Both the position numbers and the translations under genes were made by a program. A stretch of 64,000 nucleotides of DNA from Tigriopus japonicus (Eukaryota > Arthropoda > Copepoda > Harpacticoida > Harpacticidae): positions 1,175,043 to 1,239,042 of the forward strand of contig JAAGOF010000300.1 in the NCBI GenBank assembly GCA_010645155.1, written 5' to 3'. The notes beneath the pieces are model-generated. The model was not told the DNA's origin. It worked only from the letters and a program-made list of their open reading frames with translations, and did not search any database. Shown piece by piece: positions 11,191 to 21,449 of this stretch; the stretch's first letter is position 1, and each line of letters opens with the position of its first letter.

Positions 11191-12126
11191 AGGCTGGTCT
11201 ACACGTGAAACAAAACGGCAATATTTGGTAAAATTCAAGACAAAATTAGCTTGATGGCAAGTATTATTTTCTGTTTGTCAAATATTTCTGACTTTGAACA
11301 TGTTGAAAAATTATTTGTCCTTAGGCTAACTTTTTCTGGTCGACAATCGAAATACACATCGATGTATGCAGGGTGTCTAATCACGAAACGACTTTTGTTA
11401 AGTAAAAAGTTTCAAATTAATAAATTGAAGGACAAAACAATAATCCTCTAACTTTTGGCATCAAGATCACCAAAATTGAACGTCATTTGTGAAAGATTGC
11501 AAGGACCCACGGAAATGGAAGACATCAAAAGTCATCGATTATCAGTTGGTAGTGTTATAGATTGGTCACGTCTCAAATGCATCAACTGACAGGTTCGGAG
11601 GAGTTTACAAGGTAGCAACGCTGCCAAGTGGCAATTATGACTGCCAATGTTCACCAAAACCCAACTCGACAAAATCAAATGCCAGTGGAGAGTAGAGGTC
11701 TTGAAATGGTTAGAGGGACAAGAAAAGGACTGGAAATGACAGGAGATATTGCCAATGTCCATAGCGTGGCGTTATGCGTGAGACTTACCATCCAAATTTA
11801 ATGACACTGAAGTAAAGAAAAAATCTTGGGCAGAAAGCAAGATTGAAAAAAATATCGTTGAAAAGTGACAATATGTGGCAGTATACAATTCACTTTCTAA
11901 ATTACGGGACTCTGCTAAAGGTGACTGGTTTTCAAACAGTATTTGGCAGTGCCAGTTTGAAACAATTTGAAAAAAATGGGCAACACTTTGGCCAGGAGAA
12001 AAAATATTTGACAACTTGCACGTTTACGTGTAGAAGCAACTGAAAGGAAATATTTGACAAACATCAAACATTTTCGGAATATTTGACAAATAATCTAGCC
12101 AAAATGTTTCATGTGTAGATCAGCCT
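11191..12126. mobile_element. Non-autonomous TIR transposon of about 0.94 kb, copy 1
   Basis: The left end reads AGGCTGGTCTACACGTGAAA, and the right end in reverse complement reads AGGCTGATCTACACATGAAA. These are terminal inverted repeats with two mismatches in 20 bp. A flanking TA on each side is compatible with a TA target duplication. A second full-length copy at 30975-31926 is collinear and about 90 percent similar by eye. Open frames inside are short and differ between copies, so no transposase is encoded. The homologous place in unit B lacks the element, so it inserted after the segmental duplication or was lost from B. Confidence 0.75.
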
Positions 12127-14499
12127 TTAGTTGTGCCCAAACAAAAAAAATCCTTTCATGCCAAAGTTGCGTTTGTTTTGAAATGTTGCTATTAAATAAT
12201 GTGAAATTATCGTGCAGATTCATGCCTCTGGTCTGACTGACGGGTTATTCTTGACCGGCCCTGACCGATTGGGGCATTTAGAGAATACGCAAGTGACCAT
12301 GAGTTCAACCCTACTTGTTTGGGCACAACTGCTTGGAAAACGTCACAAACAAAGTTCAGCTGGGGCTGAAAACTGTGCAACAAATCGTTAGCCGAGTCTG
12401 CCTGAACATGCCCACCCTGGAACTCTGTGGTACTGACAAAAAATGTTTCTATACATCACATGTACAAATCTCTAACAAAAATATCACATCATTTAAGGAA
12501 GGCCAAGAAGATATTTGAATGCTACTTTATTGAGAGTAAAAATGCAAAGAAAAGATTATTAAATTACACGTTTTACGTTTGACAATCAGTGTGGCAAACT
12601 ATTAGCCAATCAGGACTCAAGAAAAATCACGCTATGGACAGGTCAACTTGTGGCAACCCAGGTGAATCAGGTGGTCTTAGCCCTCCCAAAATCAGGGTTG
12701 GTTAAAATTTAACAGATTGTGGGTTCATCTGAAAAACATCCCCAAATACTTCAGGGCCAGTATTCTCAATTTGTTGTTGGATTTGAATACTTAGTAGTTA
12801 CTTGGTATTTGAAGTAACACTTCAAGTACTATTGCATCATGAAAAAAGGTTACTTATTAGATACTTCATTGACCAGTTTGTGTCACTTTCCACATGTCAC
12901 ATATGCTCTCTCTCTCTAGGCACTCTTGTCAATTAGCAGGTACACAAGCATGGAAAAAGGTGGCAAGGCGGAAATGCTATACACTATGCTGCCATATAGC
13001 CTGTATGGCAGATACTGTGGGCTGTGCCATGTTCCCTTAGTCAAGATTGGTTTCTGACTAGATACTTTGTATTGTATTGCATTGATAGTTTTTAAGCCAA
13101 TAAAAAAATTAACAAAGGGGTAGTGATCATATAACGTTTTATAACGTTATATAATAACATTTTAACGTGTTCAAGTGGAAAAAGAATACTCATCTTTAAG
13201 GATGGAAATCTATCACTCCAGTGTCAAAATCTAATTTTTTACAAAGATTACCCAACTTCGCATTTCCAAATGAATGGAATAAATTCAACGCATTAGACCC
13301 TATTTTAGCGCAAAAGCAGTTCACAAAGCAAATAGAAGGCTTCCTCATTCAAAAATTACTCAAATCAGCCTTGCAACGTCAAGGGTTGCTTTACTTGCTT
13401 ACAAAACACATAGTCGTTCGATTATTTTTCCTTCTTGTAAATTCTTGTTTTTCCCCACTCAGAAAGAAAGGATAAAAAGCAAAACCTAGTATTGATATAA
13501 CCCAAATCCTGAAAATGGTCACAACAGAATAGTTTTGTGACTTGAATTCTCTTATAAAGTTTCCCTTTCTTGACTTCTAAATTTCAAATTTTGGAACTCT
13601 TATCTCTCATCCTTTTCCTCTTTTTCCTTTTTTCTCTTTTGTGTTGCAGATTGGCTCCTGTCACACATATTTCTTCCATTTTCTTGCCCAGGTTCTGGTG
13701 AAACCAAGCAATAGCTAATCCAGAATCTGAGGAATATATGTATTTGTTCGAGCAACTGAGGGTACAAAATAACAATCATTCCTGAATAAAAAAAATCATC
13801 ATCAAAATCATTTAACGATCAGACATTGGCAAATATGTTAGGCGCTGAAATAGCGAGCTAGAGAGGTAGGGAGAGGATGAACGAACAAATGGTTTTTTGA
13901 ACAAGCCAATCGATGTGGATTCGTAGATTTCCAGAGGAATGGTATTCCATAATTCTGTGGAATGTTCAAAGAATGATGTTTCCGGAATCAGATTTATACC
14001 TTATAATTATTTATGAACAACGTGACATATATTTATACTACTTGACACAAATGACTTGAGAGAGCACAAACAAGAAACTGGTCACAAGACAAAAATACTA
14101 CAAGTACCAAAATGAATTGAGTCTGCGGTCTTAGTAATTTCTATAAACTGCGTTGGATATATTTGCACAATATCCTCTTGTTTTCTCTTGCATCTTTTCA
14201 TACACATTGGCGGATAAGAGGGCATTTCGAAAAGGAAAAAAATACAATATTAAAAAGAATTGGCTACATTCACTCATCTTATAAAAAAATCATGCACCAA
14301 CCCTGCTTTTGGCGCACCTGACACTCGCTCTGGAAATTTTGCCTCTTTTTTCATTGGTACGTTGATCGAGTATATTTATATGATTGCTTAGGCGACTTCC
14401 TGCTCGAGATCATCGCCGTAACTGAAGTCGAATCAACGCATCCACCAAAGATAGACCAACAATTCGCGCCGAGTGTTTTCAAATCCCTCTTCTGCAACC
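12127..14499. other. Intergenic between channel and secreted-protein gene
   Basis: No gene is apparent. About 12590-12750 matches 26790-27010 (ACTCAAGAAAAATCACGCTA and following), a further remnant of the segmental duplication. About 12840-13060 shares words with 10700-10830 (CTGACTAGATACTTT, GGCAAGGCGG). Around 13120-13165 an AT-rich imperfect palindrome (TATAACGTTTTATAACGTTATATAA) occurs. From about 14300 the sequence is the near-identical 5' flank of the duplicated secreted-protein gene. Confidence 0.5.
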
Positions 14500-15079
14500 A
14501 TGAAAATAGCCGCTTCGGTATGTTGTTGAACATTCAAAGAAATCTCTTTCCTTATCCCCGCCTCATTTTTAGTTGTTGGTAGTGTTGACCGTGGTTGGTT
14601 CCTCACAAAGCGCTCCTCAGTTCAGTTTAGGCGACACTTTCCGTCTTTTGAGTGATGGTTTTGGCCGATCTTCATCCTCAGATTCGGGCAGTACCAACGG
14701 CAATTCGAGAGGTCTGAGCGATACCATTACCTCATTGAATGCGTCCAGAATCTCGGGCGGTGGAAATAACAACAATGATCGAAACAGTAATCCCCAGAAT
14801 ACCAATGGCTTTCCGACGAGTTTAGAGGATGCCCTCCGATTACTCGCCTCTCAAGGAGGTCGCGTGGCTGGTGTGGTCAGAAATACTCCGGATGACGTTT
14901 TGGATGGAGTAGCGGGTGCTGTTGAGTCTGCATCGGGATCGGATACAAGATTGCCGAGACTAAATGCCAATTCCTTGGGCGATCTGATTGAAAGCGGATC
15001 CAAAATTATCGAGGATAATCCGCAATTGGCTTTGTCCTTGATTTCGAACTTGATCAATCGGAATAACCAAGGCAATTGA
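14500..15079 (+). CDS. Secreted low-complexity protein of 174 residues, copy 1
   Basis: Exon 1 (14500-14517) encodes MKIAAS. A 55-bp GT-AG intron (14518-14572, acceptor TTTTTAG) follows, and exon 2 (14573-15079) starts in phase 0 with LLVVLTVVGSSQSAPQF. The join creates a typical signal peptide with probable cleavage after QSA. The mature part is rich in Ser, Gly and Asn (SSSSDSGSTNGNSRG, GGGNNNNDRNSN) at residues 35-80. Its second half is amphipathic-looking, with LEDALRLLASQGGRVAG, DDVLDGVAGAVESASG and LGDLIESGSKIIEDNPQLAL. It has no cysteines. I recognise no family; a secreted structural, cuticular or mucosal role is possible but unsupported. A copy with an identical coding sequence is at 27462-28041. 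Confidence 0.8.
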
Positions 15080-15130
15080 GAGGATTATAATTGAAAACGG
15101 AGTATATTTTAAAATATTCATGCCTACTTG

Positions 15131-15136
15131 AATAAA
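15131..15136 (+). terminator. Polyadenylation signal of secreted-protein gene copy 1
   Basis: AATAAA lies 52 nt after the TGA stop. The surrounding 3' UTR is identical to that of copy 2 (signal at 28093-28098). Confidence 0.6.
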
Positions 15137-15366
15137 CAACCATTTTAAGGAACTTTTTAAGTGTTGAAATGGAGGCATTTGACAATCTTGTATGTTTCAT
15201 TTTTTGCATAAGGCTTTCATCTTTAGCACCAATTTATTGTAAAAATGTTCCTATATTAGCACAAGTTTTCATGTTTTTTTTGTTACAAGCTTTTTTACAT
15301 GTTTTGATATTTTATGGAAATGCAATTGCATTTGGTCCATAATTTCCCAGCCTATTAAGCCTAAGG

Positions 15367-15560
15367 GGAGATGGTTTAGCGCTGTTGGTTAACGCGCGAC
15401 CGAGCTATGCTCGGGTTCATGGGTTCGATCCCAGGTCTCCCTCCTCACCTCCCAATGGTCTAGTGGATACGTCGCCTCGAATGGCGCCTTCCAAGAACCC
15501 AGAATGGGCCCAATGACTGTAGATATTGTAAATCTATTGTATGTATCCAATGAGAATGTG
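15367..15560 (+). mobile_element. tRNA-derived SINE with two tRNA-like modules, copy 1
   Basis: The first module has an acceptor-like pair GGGGAGA/TCTCCCT, an A-box-like TGGTTTAGCGC, a CCGAG/CTCGG anticodon-like stem and a B-box GGTTCGATCCC. The T loop is one base short and position 33 is not T, so it is not a functional tRNA. Right after it a second module has an A-box TGGTCTAGTGGAT (tRNA-Glu/Asp-like) and GCCTCGAATGGCGCC. The same pair of modules occurs on the minus strand at 24005-24140, which makes a dispersed SINE family more likely than a chance tRNA relic. The 3' end is AT-rich and not sharply defined. Confidence 0.65.
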
Positions 15561-15701
15561 CAATCTCGCAATAAACATTATAAATGAATTTATCCGTGCA
15601 AAGGTATATTTTTACATTTTAGTTACAAAAATACATCCAATTTTCCTGGTAGAAGATTGCACCTATTCATCAATTGAATGGCTATTTCGCCTTTCTTCCA
15701 G
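15561..15701. other. Short spacer before channel pseudo-exon
   Basis: AT-rich sequence. Its last 40 bp (AATTGAATGGCTATTTCGCC, TTCTTCCAG) matches the intron 1 end of the intact channel gene (AATTGAATTGCTATTTCG, TTATTCCAG). No copy of channel exon 1 is found between the unit A secreted gene and this point. Confidence 0.5.
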
Positions 15702-15812
15702 CAATGGCTCTTCTACCCGTCGCACTCGGGGATTTGTTTGCGACTCTGAAGTCTGGTTGTGCACATGGATGTGCTAAATCCAAAAAGTATGGCATTGAAT
15801 TTGAAAATGTTT
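15702..15812 (+). pseudogene. Broken copy of DEG/ENaC exon 2 (unit B)
   Basis: After a TTCTTCCAG acceptor the sequence follows exon 2 of the intact gene (GGCTCTTCTACCCGTCG, GGGGATTTGTTTGCGACTCT). It then has an in-frame TAA about 25 codons in and has lost the GTGAGT donor (TTTTGAGTTC). It is therefore non-functional. It marks the start of the second unit of the segmental duplication, and the first exon is missing in this unit. Confidence 0.75.
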
Positions 15813-15841
15813 TGAGTTCAAATATGTATGCTACATAAAAG

Positions 15842-16190
15842 CTGGTATGTTTAGCGTGCACCAAGGTGTGCTAGTAGCATTGACTTCAATTCAACTTCAA
15901 GTAAACCTTCTCACTATTTGACCTTAGCATAAGGTTTGATCAATGAGAAGCATCTCGCTTGTAAACGTACCATGATTTATTCCAAGTGAGAAGCATGATT
16001 GGAAGCATGCAAAGAGGGAAGTTCTCCGGCGTCGTTGAAGCATTCCCGTTCAAACACTTAAACGCCGATCAAACCAACTCCAAGCAAACTTCCTTTCAGT
16101 TTCTTCGAATTTGCTGTCAAAAATTGCTCACCTTCTGACCTGTTCTTGAGCGCGGATTTGAAAAGGGTGCAAGGAAGAGACAAAAGGAGA
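15842..16190. repeat. About 350-bp tandem unit, copy 1
   Basis: The sequence from GGTATGTTTAGCGTGC to GAAAAGGGTG is repeated in the same orientation at about 16440-17640, where it is split by the foldback element at 16587-17488. The uninterrupted copy gives the empty site of that insertion: GAAGTTCTCCGGCGTCGTTG. I see no gene in it. Confidence 0.75.
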
Positions 16191-16439
16191 AATGTGGGGT
16201 AACTGAAATCAGGAGGTGACAGCTTTGAAAGCAGGCGAGGGAACGATCATCCATGTTTGGGAATTTCAAGATCGAAACGGACCGTCACATTCAAGAAAAG
16301 CCAAATTGATGGAGAAAATCAGGCAAGCACACTGAAGTTAACTTGCAAGTCAACTTTAGAGTTTTGCCATCATAGCATACAAGCTAAAGGAATCAAGGCT
16401 AGTTGGAACTAGAGCACCATAATGACAAAGTTTACTAAG

Positions 16440-17640
16440 TGGTATGTTAAGCGTGCGCCAAGGTGCGCTAGTAGCATTGACTTCAATTCAACTTCAGGTA
16501 AACCTTCTCACTATTTGACCTTAACATAAGGTTTGATCAATGAGAAGCATGACTGGAAGCATGCAAAGAGGGAAGTTCTCCGGCGTGGTTCCAGGATAAC
16601 TCGGTACATGGGATAACTCAACACAGGAAAACTGGGTACAACGGAAAACTTGGTACAGCGGAAAACTGGGTACATCGGAAAACTCGGTACTGGAAGATTC
16701 AGTACAGGAAAACTGGGTACAACGGAAAACTGGGTACAGCGGAAAACTGGGTACAGCAGAAAACTGGGTACAGTGGAAAACTGGGTACAGTGGAAAACTG
16801 GGTACAGCGGAAAACTGTGTACAGTGGAAAACTGGGTACAACGGAAAACTGGGCACAAAAGACAACTGAATATATATTAGGCAGATGAACATACTTAATC
16901 TTCCGGTTAAATGTCAATGTAGGCGTAGTGGAACTTTTATTAACTTTATTAAAACTTTTTTGGAAGCACTGAAAAAATAGCATTTTTGTAAACTGATTTT
17001 TTGGTCAAGTGGTTTTGTTCATTTTAAAGCTGAAAGAACTTGCGTGCCTTGAGCTTTGAGTGTGCAGCTCTGGCACTGGCACTTTCAAAATACCATCGTT
17101 TCATTACTTTTATTATTGGAATAAGTTCAAAAAGGGTGAGGCAATCAAACCATGAAAGAATTAGTTGCCTGACATATATTGCTAAGAACTCAGTACCCTT
17201 AGCATGCAGTTTTCTGTTGTACCCAGTTTTCCGCTGTACCTAGTTTTCCGCTGTACCCAGTTTTCCGCTGTACCCAGTTTTCCGCTGTACCCAGTTTTCC
17301 GCTGTACCCAGTTTTCCCCTGTACCCAGTTTTCCGCTGTACCCAGTTTTCCGTTGTACCCAGTTTTCCTGTACTGGATCTTCCAGTACCGAGTTTTCCGA
17401 TGCACCCAGTTTTCCGTTGTACCGAGTTTTCCGTTGTACCCAGTTTTCCTGTGTTGAGTTATCCCATGCACCGAGTTATCCGGGAACCCTCCGGCGTCGT
17501 TGAAGCATTCCGTTGAAGCAAACACTTCAACGCCGATAGAACCAACTCCAAGCGAACTTTTATTCAGTGTTTCTTTGAACTTGTTGTCAAAAATTGCACC
17601 CCCCCTGACCTGTTCTTGTGCGCGGGGTTGAAAAGGGTGA
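16440..17640. repeat. About 350-bp tandem unit, copy 2, interrupted
   Basis: The left part is 16440-16586 and the right part 17489-17640. Together they match 15842-16190, with small changes such as an extra GTTGAAGCA after the insertion. The foldback element between them and its 9-bp duplication CTCCGGCGT show that the interruption is a transposition. Confidence 0.75.
16587..17488. mobile_element. Foldback-type transposon with minisatellite terminal repeats, copy 1
   Basis: The element is flanked by the perfect 9-bp direct repeat CTCCGGCGT (16578-16586 and 17489-17497). Each arm is about 290 bp. The outer part reads GGTTCCAGGATAACTCGG then CATGGGATAACTCAACACAG, mirrored at the right end as GGTTCCCGGATAACTCGG. 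The inner part is about 14 units of the 17-mer GGAAAACTGGGTACAGC, including the same two shortened 15-bp units in mirrored positions. A non-repetitive core of about 320 bp (about 16880-17200) separates the arms and encodes no protein. Long arms made of tandem short repeats plus a 9-bp duplication match Drosophila Foldback elements of the Mutator-like superfamily. Copy 2 is at 22443-23350. Confidence 0.85.
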
Positions 17641-17934
17641 AAGAACAAGAATGGTCTCATTTTGAAAGAAGATGGAGTCCAAGTTGGAGATATTGTTGGC
17701 TATTGAGTCCTTCAAGCGCAACCAGTGAAATGGAAAACACGTGCAACCTTTGAGCTTTGATTCACAAAATTTCTGTTCTAATGTGTCCAATATACCTTTA
17801 GAAGCTCGGAAATGGATCACATGTTTGTGTCAGGGTGCAATTTCTGGAGCTGTATTACTAAGGTGACCTCCCAGTCTTATGTATTGTGATCTCCCAGTCA
17901 GCTGCTCCTTAAAGGACCCAATAACTATTGAATG
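17641..17934. other. Short intergenic stretch, nothing recognised
   Basis: Unique AT-rich sequence between the interrupted tandem unit and the next inverted-repeat structure. No coding frame with family resemblance was seen. Confidence 0.4.
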
Positions 17935-18660
17935 GCACTTTTGACAGGTCTGGATCAGATCAGCGATCTGATCGTATGGACCTTAATCCGAATGCAACAC
18001 TTCAGGTCTGGATCAGATCAGCGATCTGATCGTGTGGACCTTAATCCGAATGCAACACCTCTTCAAAGGGGATTAAGAACCAACTTTCCCCCGGAAATTC
18101 TCCCCCGGAAATTCTCCCCCGGAAATTCTCCCCCGGAAATTCTCCTCCGGAAATTCTTCCCAGATAAAAACAGGGAGCTCTATCGCACTTGTCCATTACG
18201 CAAGTTGAACAACTATGACATATCTTACCTGTCCTTGGATTATCCTGCACTCAAAGACACGACCATACAATAAAAGAAATTTGAAGATGGACAATCATTT
18301 CTATAACAAGAAGTTATGCAAAGGTGACATAACCTATAAACAAACTCAATTTCTTAAAAAGTTTGGCATGACTCAATTAAGTTCAGGATAATACATGGAT
18401 GGGTTTGATAGTAAGTTTGAAGATATTCATTAGTCGTTCAAATTGGGTAATAGATGAGCTCGGAAAAAAACGCAATTTTGTTGTTAATAATTCAAGGAAT
18501 GGTAAGACATTCTTAATTTGTTGAAGTTATGTAATGGATGAGCCCGATGAAACTCCCCATTTTGGTCCGGGGAGAGTTTCCGGGAGAAAGTTGGTTCTTA
18601 TTTCTTTTTCAAAAGGAATTTGCGTTCAGATTATGGAGAAAATACAAGGCCATGAATGTT
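17935..18660. mobile_element. Inverted-repeat element with 14-bp minisatellite in one arm
   Basis: The left arm (about 17990-18240), read in reverse complement, matches the right arm (about 18500-18640). Shared words are GTTCAACTTGCGTAATGGAC against GTTGAAGTTATGTAATGGAT, GAAAGTTGGTTCTTA on both sides, then CCCTTTGAAGAGG against TTTTCAAAAGGAAT. In the left arm the CCCCCGGAAATTCT unit is expanded to five or six copies; the right arm has one or two. At 17946-18060 a 58-bp unit is tandemly duplicated and contains the palindrome GATCAGATCAGCGATCTGAT. Limits and target duplication are not defined. It is non-coding. Confidence 0.5.
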
Positions 18661-20640
18661 CATTTCCAGAACAAACAGAAATCTTGCAAGTGAATCCATT
18701 TATTAAAAATACAGTTAAATAAAATGTTGCATTTTTCTTGTACTTTCATTTTTCGTCTAAAATCCAGTTTCATTTTTGGTACTTACTTTTTTGACATTAT
18801 GAACTAGACTCGCTTTTGATAATAAATAGAGACCGGATTTGAAATTGATTTCTTTTGAGTCAAAACATTTTTAAATTGACCCAAAATTGAAGATCAAATG
18901 GAAAAAAGATTAAATATTGAAAAAAAAAAAACATTGAATTCCCCCAACTTCGGACATTTTCCAAAGCATTTTTTTGAGTACCTGCCATTAAAACAAGCTA
19001 CTAAAAAGGCAACAGAGTTTGATTTTGTTGACCACTGTTATTTTTACTGGGTTATGCAATGTTAATCAACAACACCCATAGACTTAATGAGCCCAAGACA
19101 ACCAACATCCGTCCCACGTGTTAAACTCGTCCACACGACACCCTCCACCTTGTTGAGTGCGGGCAAGGGCTGTCAGGGCCAGTGGTGTGATTGCTTTGGT
19201 CGGACACGTCAAGTGGAGTCACCTTCTTGTGACTTAGGATGAGACGAGGACGACCAAGGTCAGCAACAACAACATTTAGCCAACAATTGAAGTCCGAAGG
19301 TAATTTAATACCTTTTTGATGAAATAATTTTGTGATTCCAAAAGCCAGATACCAAAGATTTACACTTGAAAAACAGTTGGCCGTTTCGGAAGTTTTTTGA
19401 ATTTTCCAAAGTCTTAAAACATGCTTCAATATAAAAATTACTGCATGAAAAATATGTGAAATTCCTCAATAAATTTGTTTTTACTGTAATAGTCAATCAA
19501 ATTTCCTCCACAGATTGCTTTTTCGTCAAAAATACCTCAAAATTTTGTTTATGCTTAAACCTGGGAAAAAATGGAAAAAAATATTAAGACAATAAATTAC
19601 GAATCCGGTCCTTATTAATAATATTTTTTTGGTTTACCATTTTAAATCTGACCTTCATTTCAATCATCAATCCAACTATCCATTGCTAAAAAGGTTTCAA
19701 AATTGAAAAGCTCCGACATATTGGCAACTCAATCCATACAACAGAAAAAAATTCACGCAATTTGCACTCCATTTTGGCTACACCGAACATTCACATGTTG
19801 TTGAAAACTTGTTTGAGATACTGATAAAAGACCATGAGATTTGTACTTACCGTATTTTAAAAGAAAACTTATGAAGGAAGCTGTAACATAATTTGAGCTC
19901 ATTTGATTGTACGTCACTTTTTGCTGCTCTTTAGGACACACAAACGCAAAATCCATTATAATTTCAAATACCTTAAATAATGGCTCAGCTAGAGGTGTAC
20001 ATTAATGGCCCTCCTGAGCTGAAAAAGGAACAAACTTGAAGTCGTTCGTTTGATCTAGCTCATCAACCAATGGTTTGATGTCCATCAAATAGGTTATCAT
20101 CTTAGCTTTTCAGAAATGTAAGTCTCTTTCTTGTAGCACATGTGACATCAGTAAATATATAGTTAAATAGTGAAATCAAGTCAAGTCCTCCCACCAAGGC
20201 AGCACCATTTTAAACTTGTGTTGTCATCACGGTCGTACAATACCGACGTTGTCGAAGAACCATTAGAATCTCTCCATCAGGCCCAGCTGATGTAATTCGT
20301 TTCTTTTTTCAAAAAATGAACTTTAATGCCATTACATTTCAAAGATGATGTAATTGCAACGGCTCAAAAACCCAAAAAGTACTTGTTACTCATTCCTTTT
20401 TTCATAGCACTAATTTTGTTCATTTTATATGGTGGACCTACACGAGCAACTTTTTAATCAAATTTTGAACAAAGCATTCAACGAAGTCACAGAAAAAAAT
20501 GGCTTTATTTGCAATCCTTTTGGGAGTTTTTTGCCCATTTTTGCCCATCTTTAAAGTAATGTTTGTTTGTCCAGGGCTCATACTCCAAAACGAAGTGCTT
20601 TTCAATGAAATCCCACATATTTATTTTTCATGGTTTAAAG
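18661..20640. other. AT-rich intergenic, no gene seen
   Basis: Nearly 2 kb without a credible coding frame or complete mobile element. A slightly GC-richer patch at 19100-19280 has no recognisable product on either strand. Confidence 0.5.
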
Positions 20641-20682
20641 ACGGAATTTATTAATGCTGGAATTTATTAACTTGGGCCAAAA

Positions 20683-20878
20683 CGGCAATTGTTTTTTTGC
20701 AAGCCAACTTTTTCCTGGCAATTTTTTTTTTTGCAAGCCAACTTTTTCCTGGCAATTGTTTTTTTTTTTTGCAAGCCAACTTTTTCCTGGCAATTGTTTT
20801 TTTGCAAGCCAACTTTTTCCTGGCAATTGCTTTTTTGCAAGCCAACTTTTTCCTGGCAATTGCTTTTTTGCAAGCCAC
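20683..20878. repeat. Minisatellite, unit of about 31-36 bp with poly-T stretches
   Basis: Six units of GCAAGCCAACTTTTTCCTGG followed by CAATTG and a T run occur in tandem. Length differences come almost entirely from the T run (about 6 to 12). All six reading frames look open because the unit lacks stops, but these are not proteins. The array ends abruptly at ACATCAAGCGGCATTTA, where a different dispersed repeat begins. Confidence 0.88.
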
Positions 20879-21395
20879 ATCAAGCGGCATTTATCGCATT
20901 TCTTGTAACAGAAAGTAGAGAAATTCCTAAAATCCGCCATTCACTTTGTTAAATTTGAATGCTTCTCGTATATCCCCAGTGATTTGAAATTGGCAGCAGT
21001 TAACAGCAATTGTTAATTATTGTATCAAAAACTTAGTGATGGACCGAAATTACGGTTTCGGTTATGCCTACCGAAACCGAAAGAAGACATGCACTATAAG
21101 TGGAGTTTGGCAACAAAATCGAAAAAAAAACTTCGTCCAAAAACCTCTGAAATTTAAATTTCCCGATTTTTCAAAATTTATGCCTACCCAACATCGAACA
21201 CATGAGCAATTTAATTTTTCAAGGTGGATTTTGCATTTATACAACTTTGTAGTCAGCTGCTTTCGCTTTCGGTTAAGAGCCGTTTGTTTCTGTCCATCAC
21301 GACAAAAAATATTCTTAAATTTTGGGGACATTAAGATTTTTGCCTCATTATAAAGTTATTACAGGCTTAAAATGTCAATTTCAGTTTCAAAATTG
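20879..21395. repeat. Dispersed repeat (CAAGCGGCATTTAT family), copy 1
   Basis: The sequence matches 22208-22440 in the same orientation (GGCATTTATCGCAT against GGCATTTATAGCAT; CCCCAGTGATTTGAAATTG against CCCCAGTGATTTAAAATTG; GATTTTTGCCTCAT in both). Copy 1 carries an extra 265-bp TIR element at 21036-21300 that copy 2 lacks, so copy 2 shows the empty site. Confidence 0.7.
21036..21300. mobile_element. 265-bp MITE with GTGATGGAC termini
   Basis: The left end GTGATGGACCGAAATTACGG and the right end in reverse complement GTGATGGACAGAAACAAACG form short imperfect inverted repeats, followed on both sides by ACCGAAA-type words. The related repeat at 22208-22440 has no insertion at the equivalent place, which supports mobility. 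No coding capacity. CGGTTTCGG words also occur at 55880-56120, perhaps a relative. Confidence 0.6.
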
Positions 21396-21449
21396 CTACA
21401 TAGATCGGATCTCTTAGTATACGTGCACTACACGTTTTGAATTACGAGA

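Noticed and set aside
15367..15445. Functional tRNA gene
   Set aside because: The T loop is one base short, T33 is absent, and the same sequence with a second tRNA-like module recurs at 24005-24140, which fits a SINE.
16521..17660. Long frames reading FPLYPVFRCTQFS or GKLGTAENWVQRKTGYS
   Set aside because: They are translations of the 17-bp minisatellite arms of the foldback element and appear in several frames on both strands.
20635..20952. Frames with CKPTFSWQ or KKLACKKAIAR repeats
   Set aside because: They are translations of a minisatellite with variable poly-T; four or more frames are open at once.
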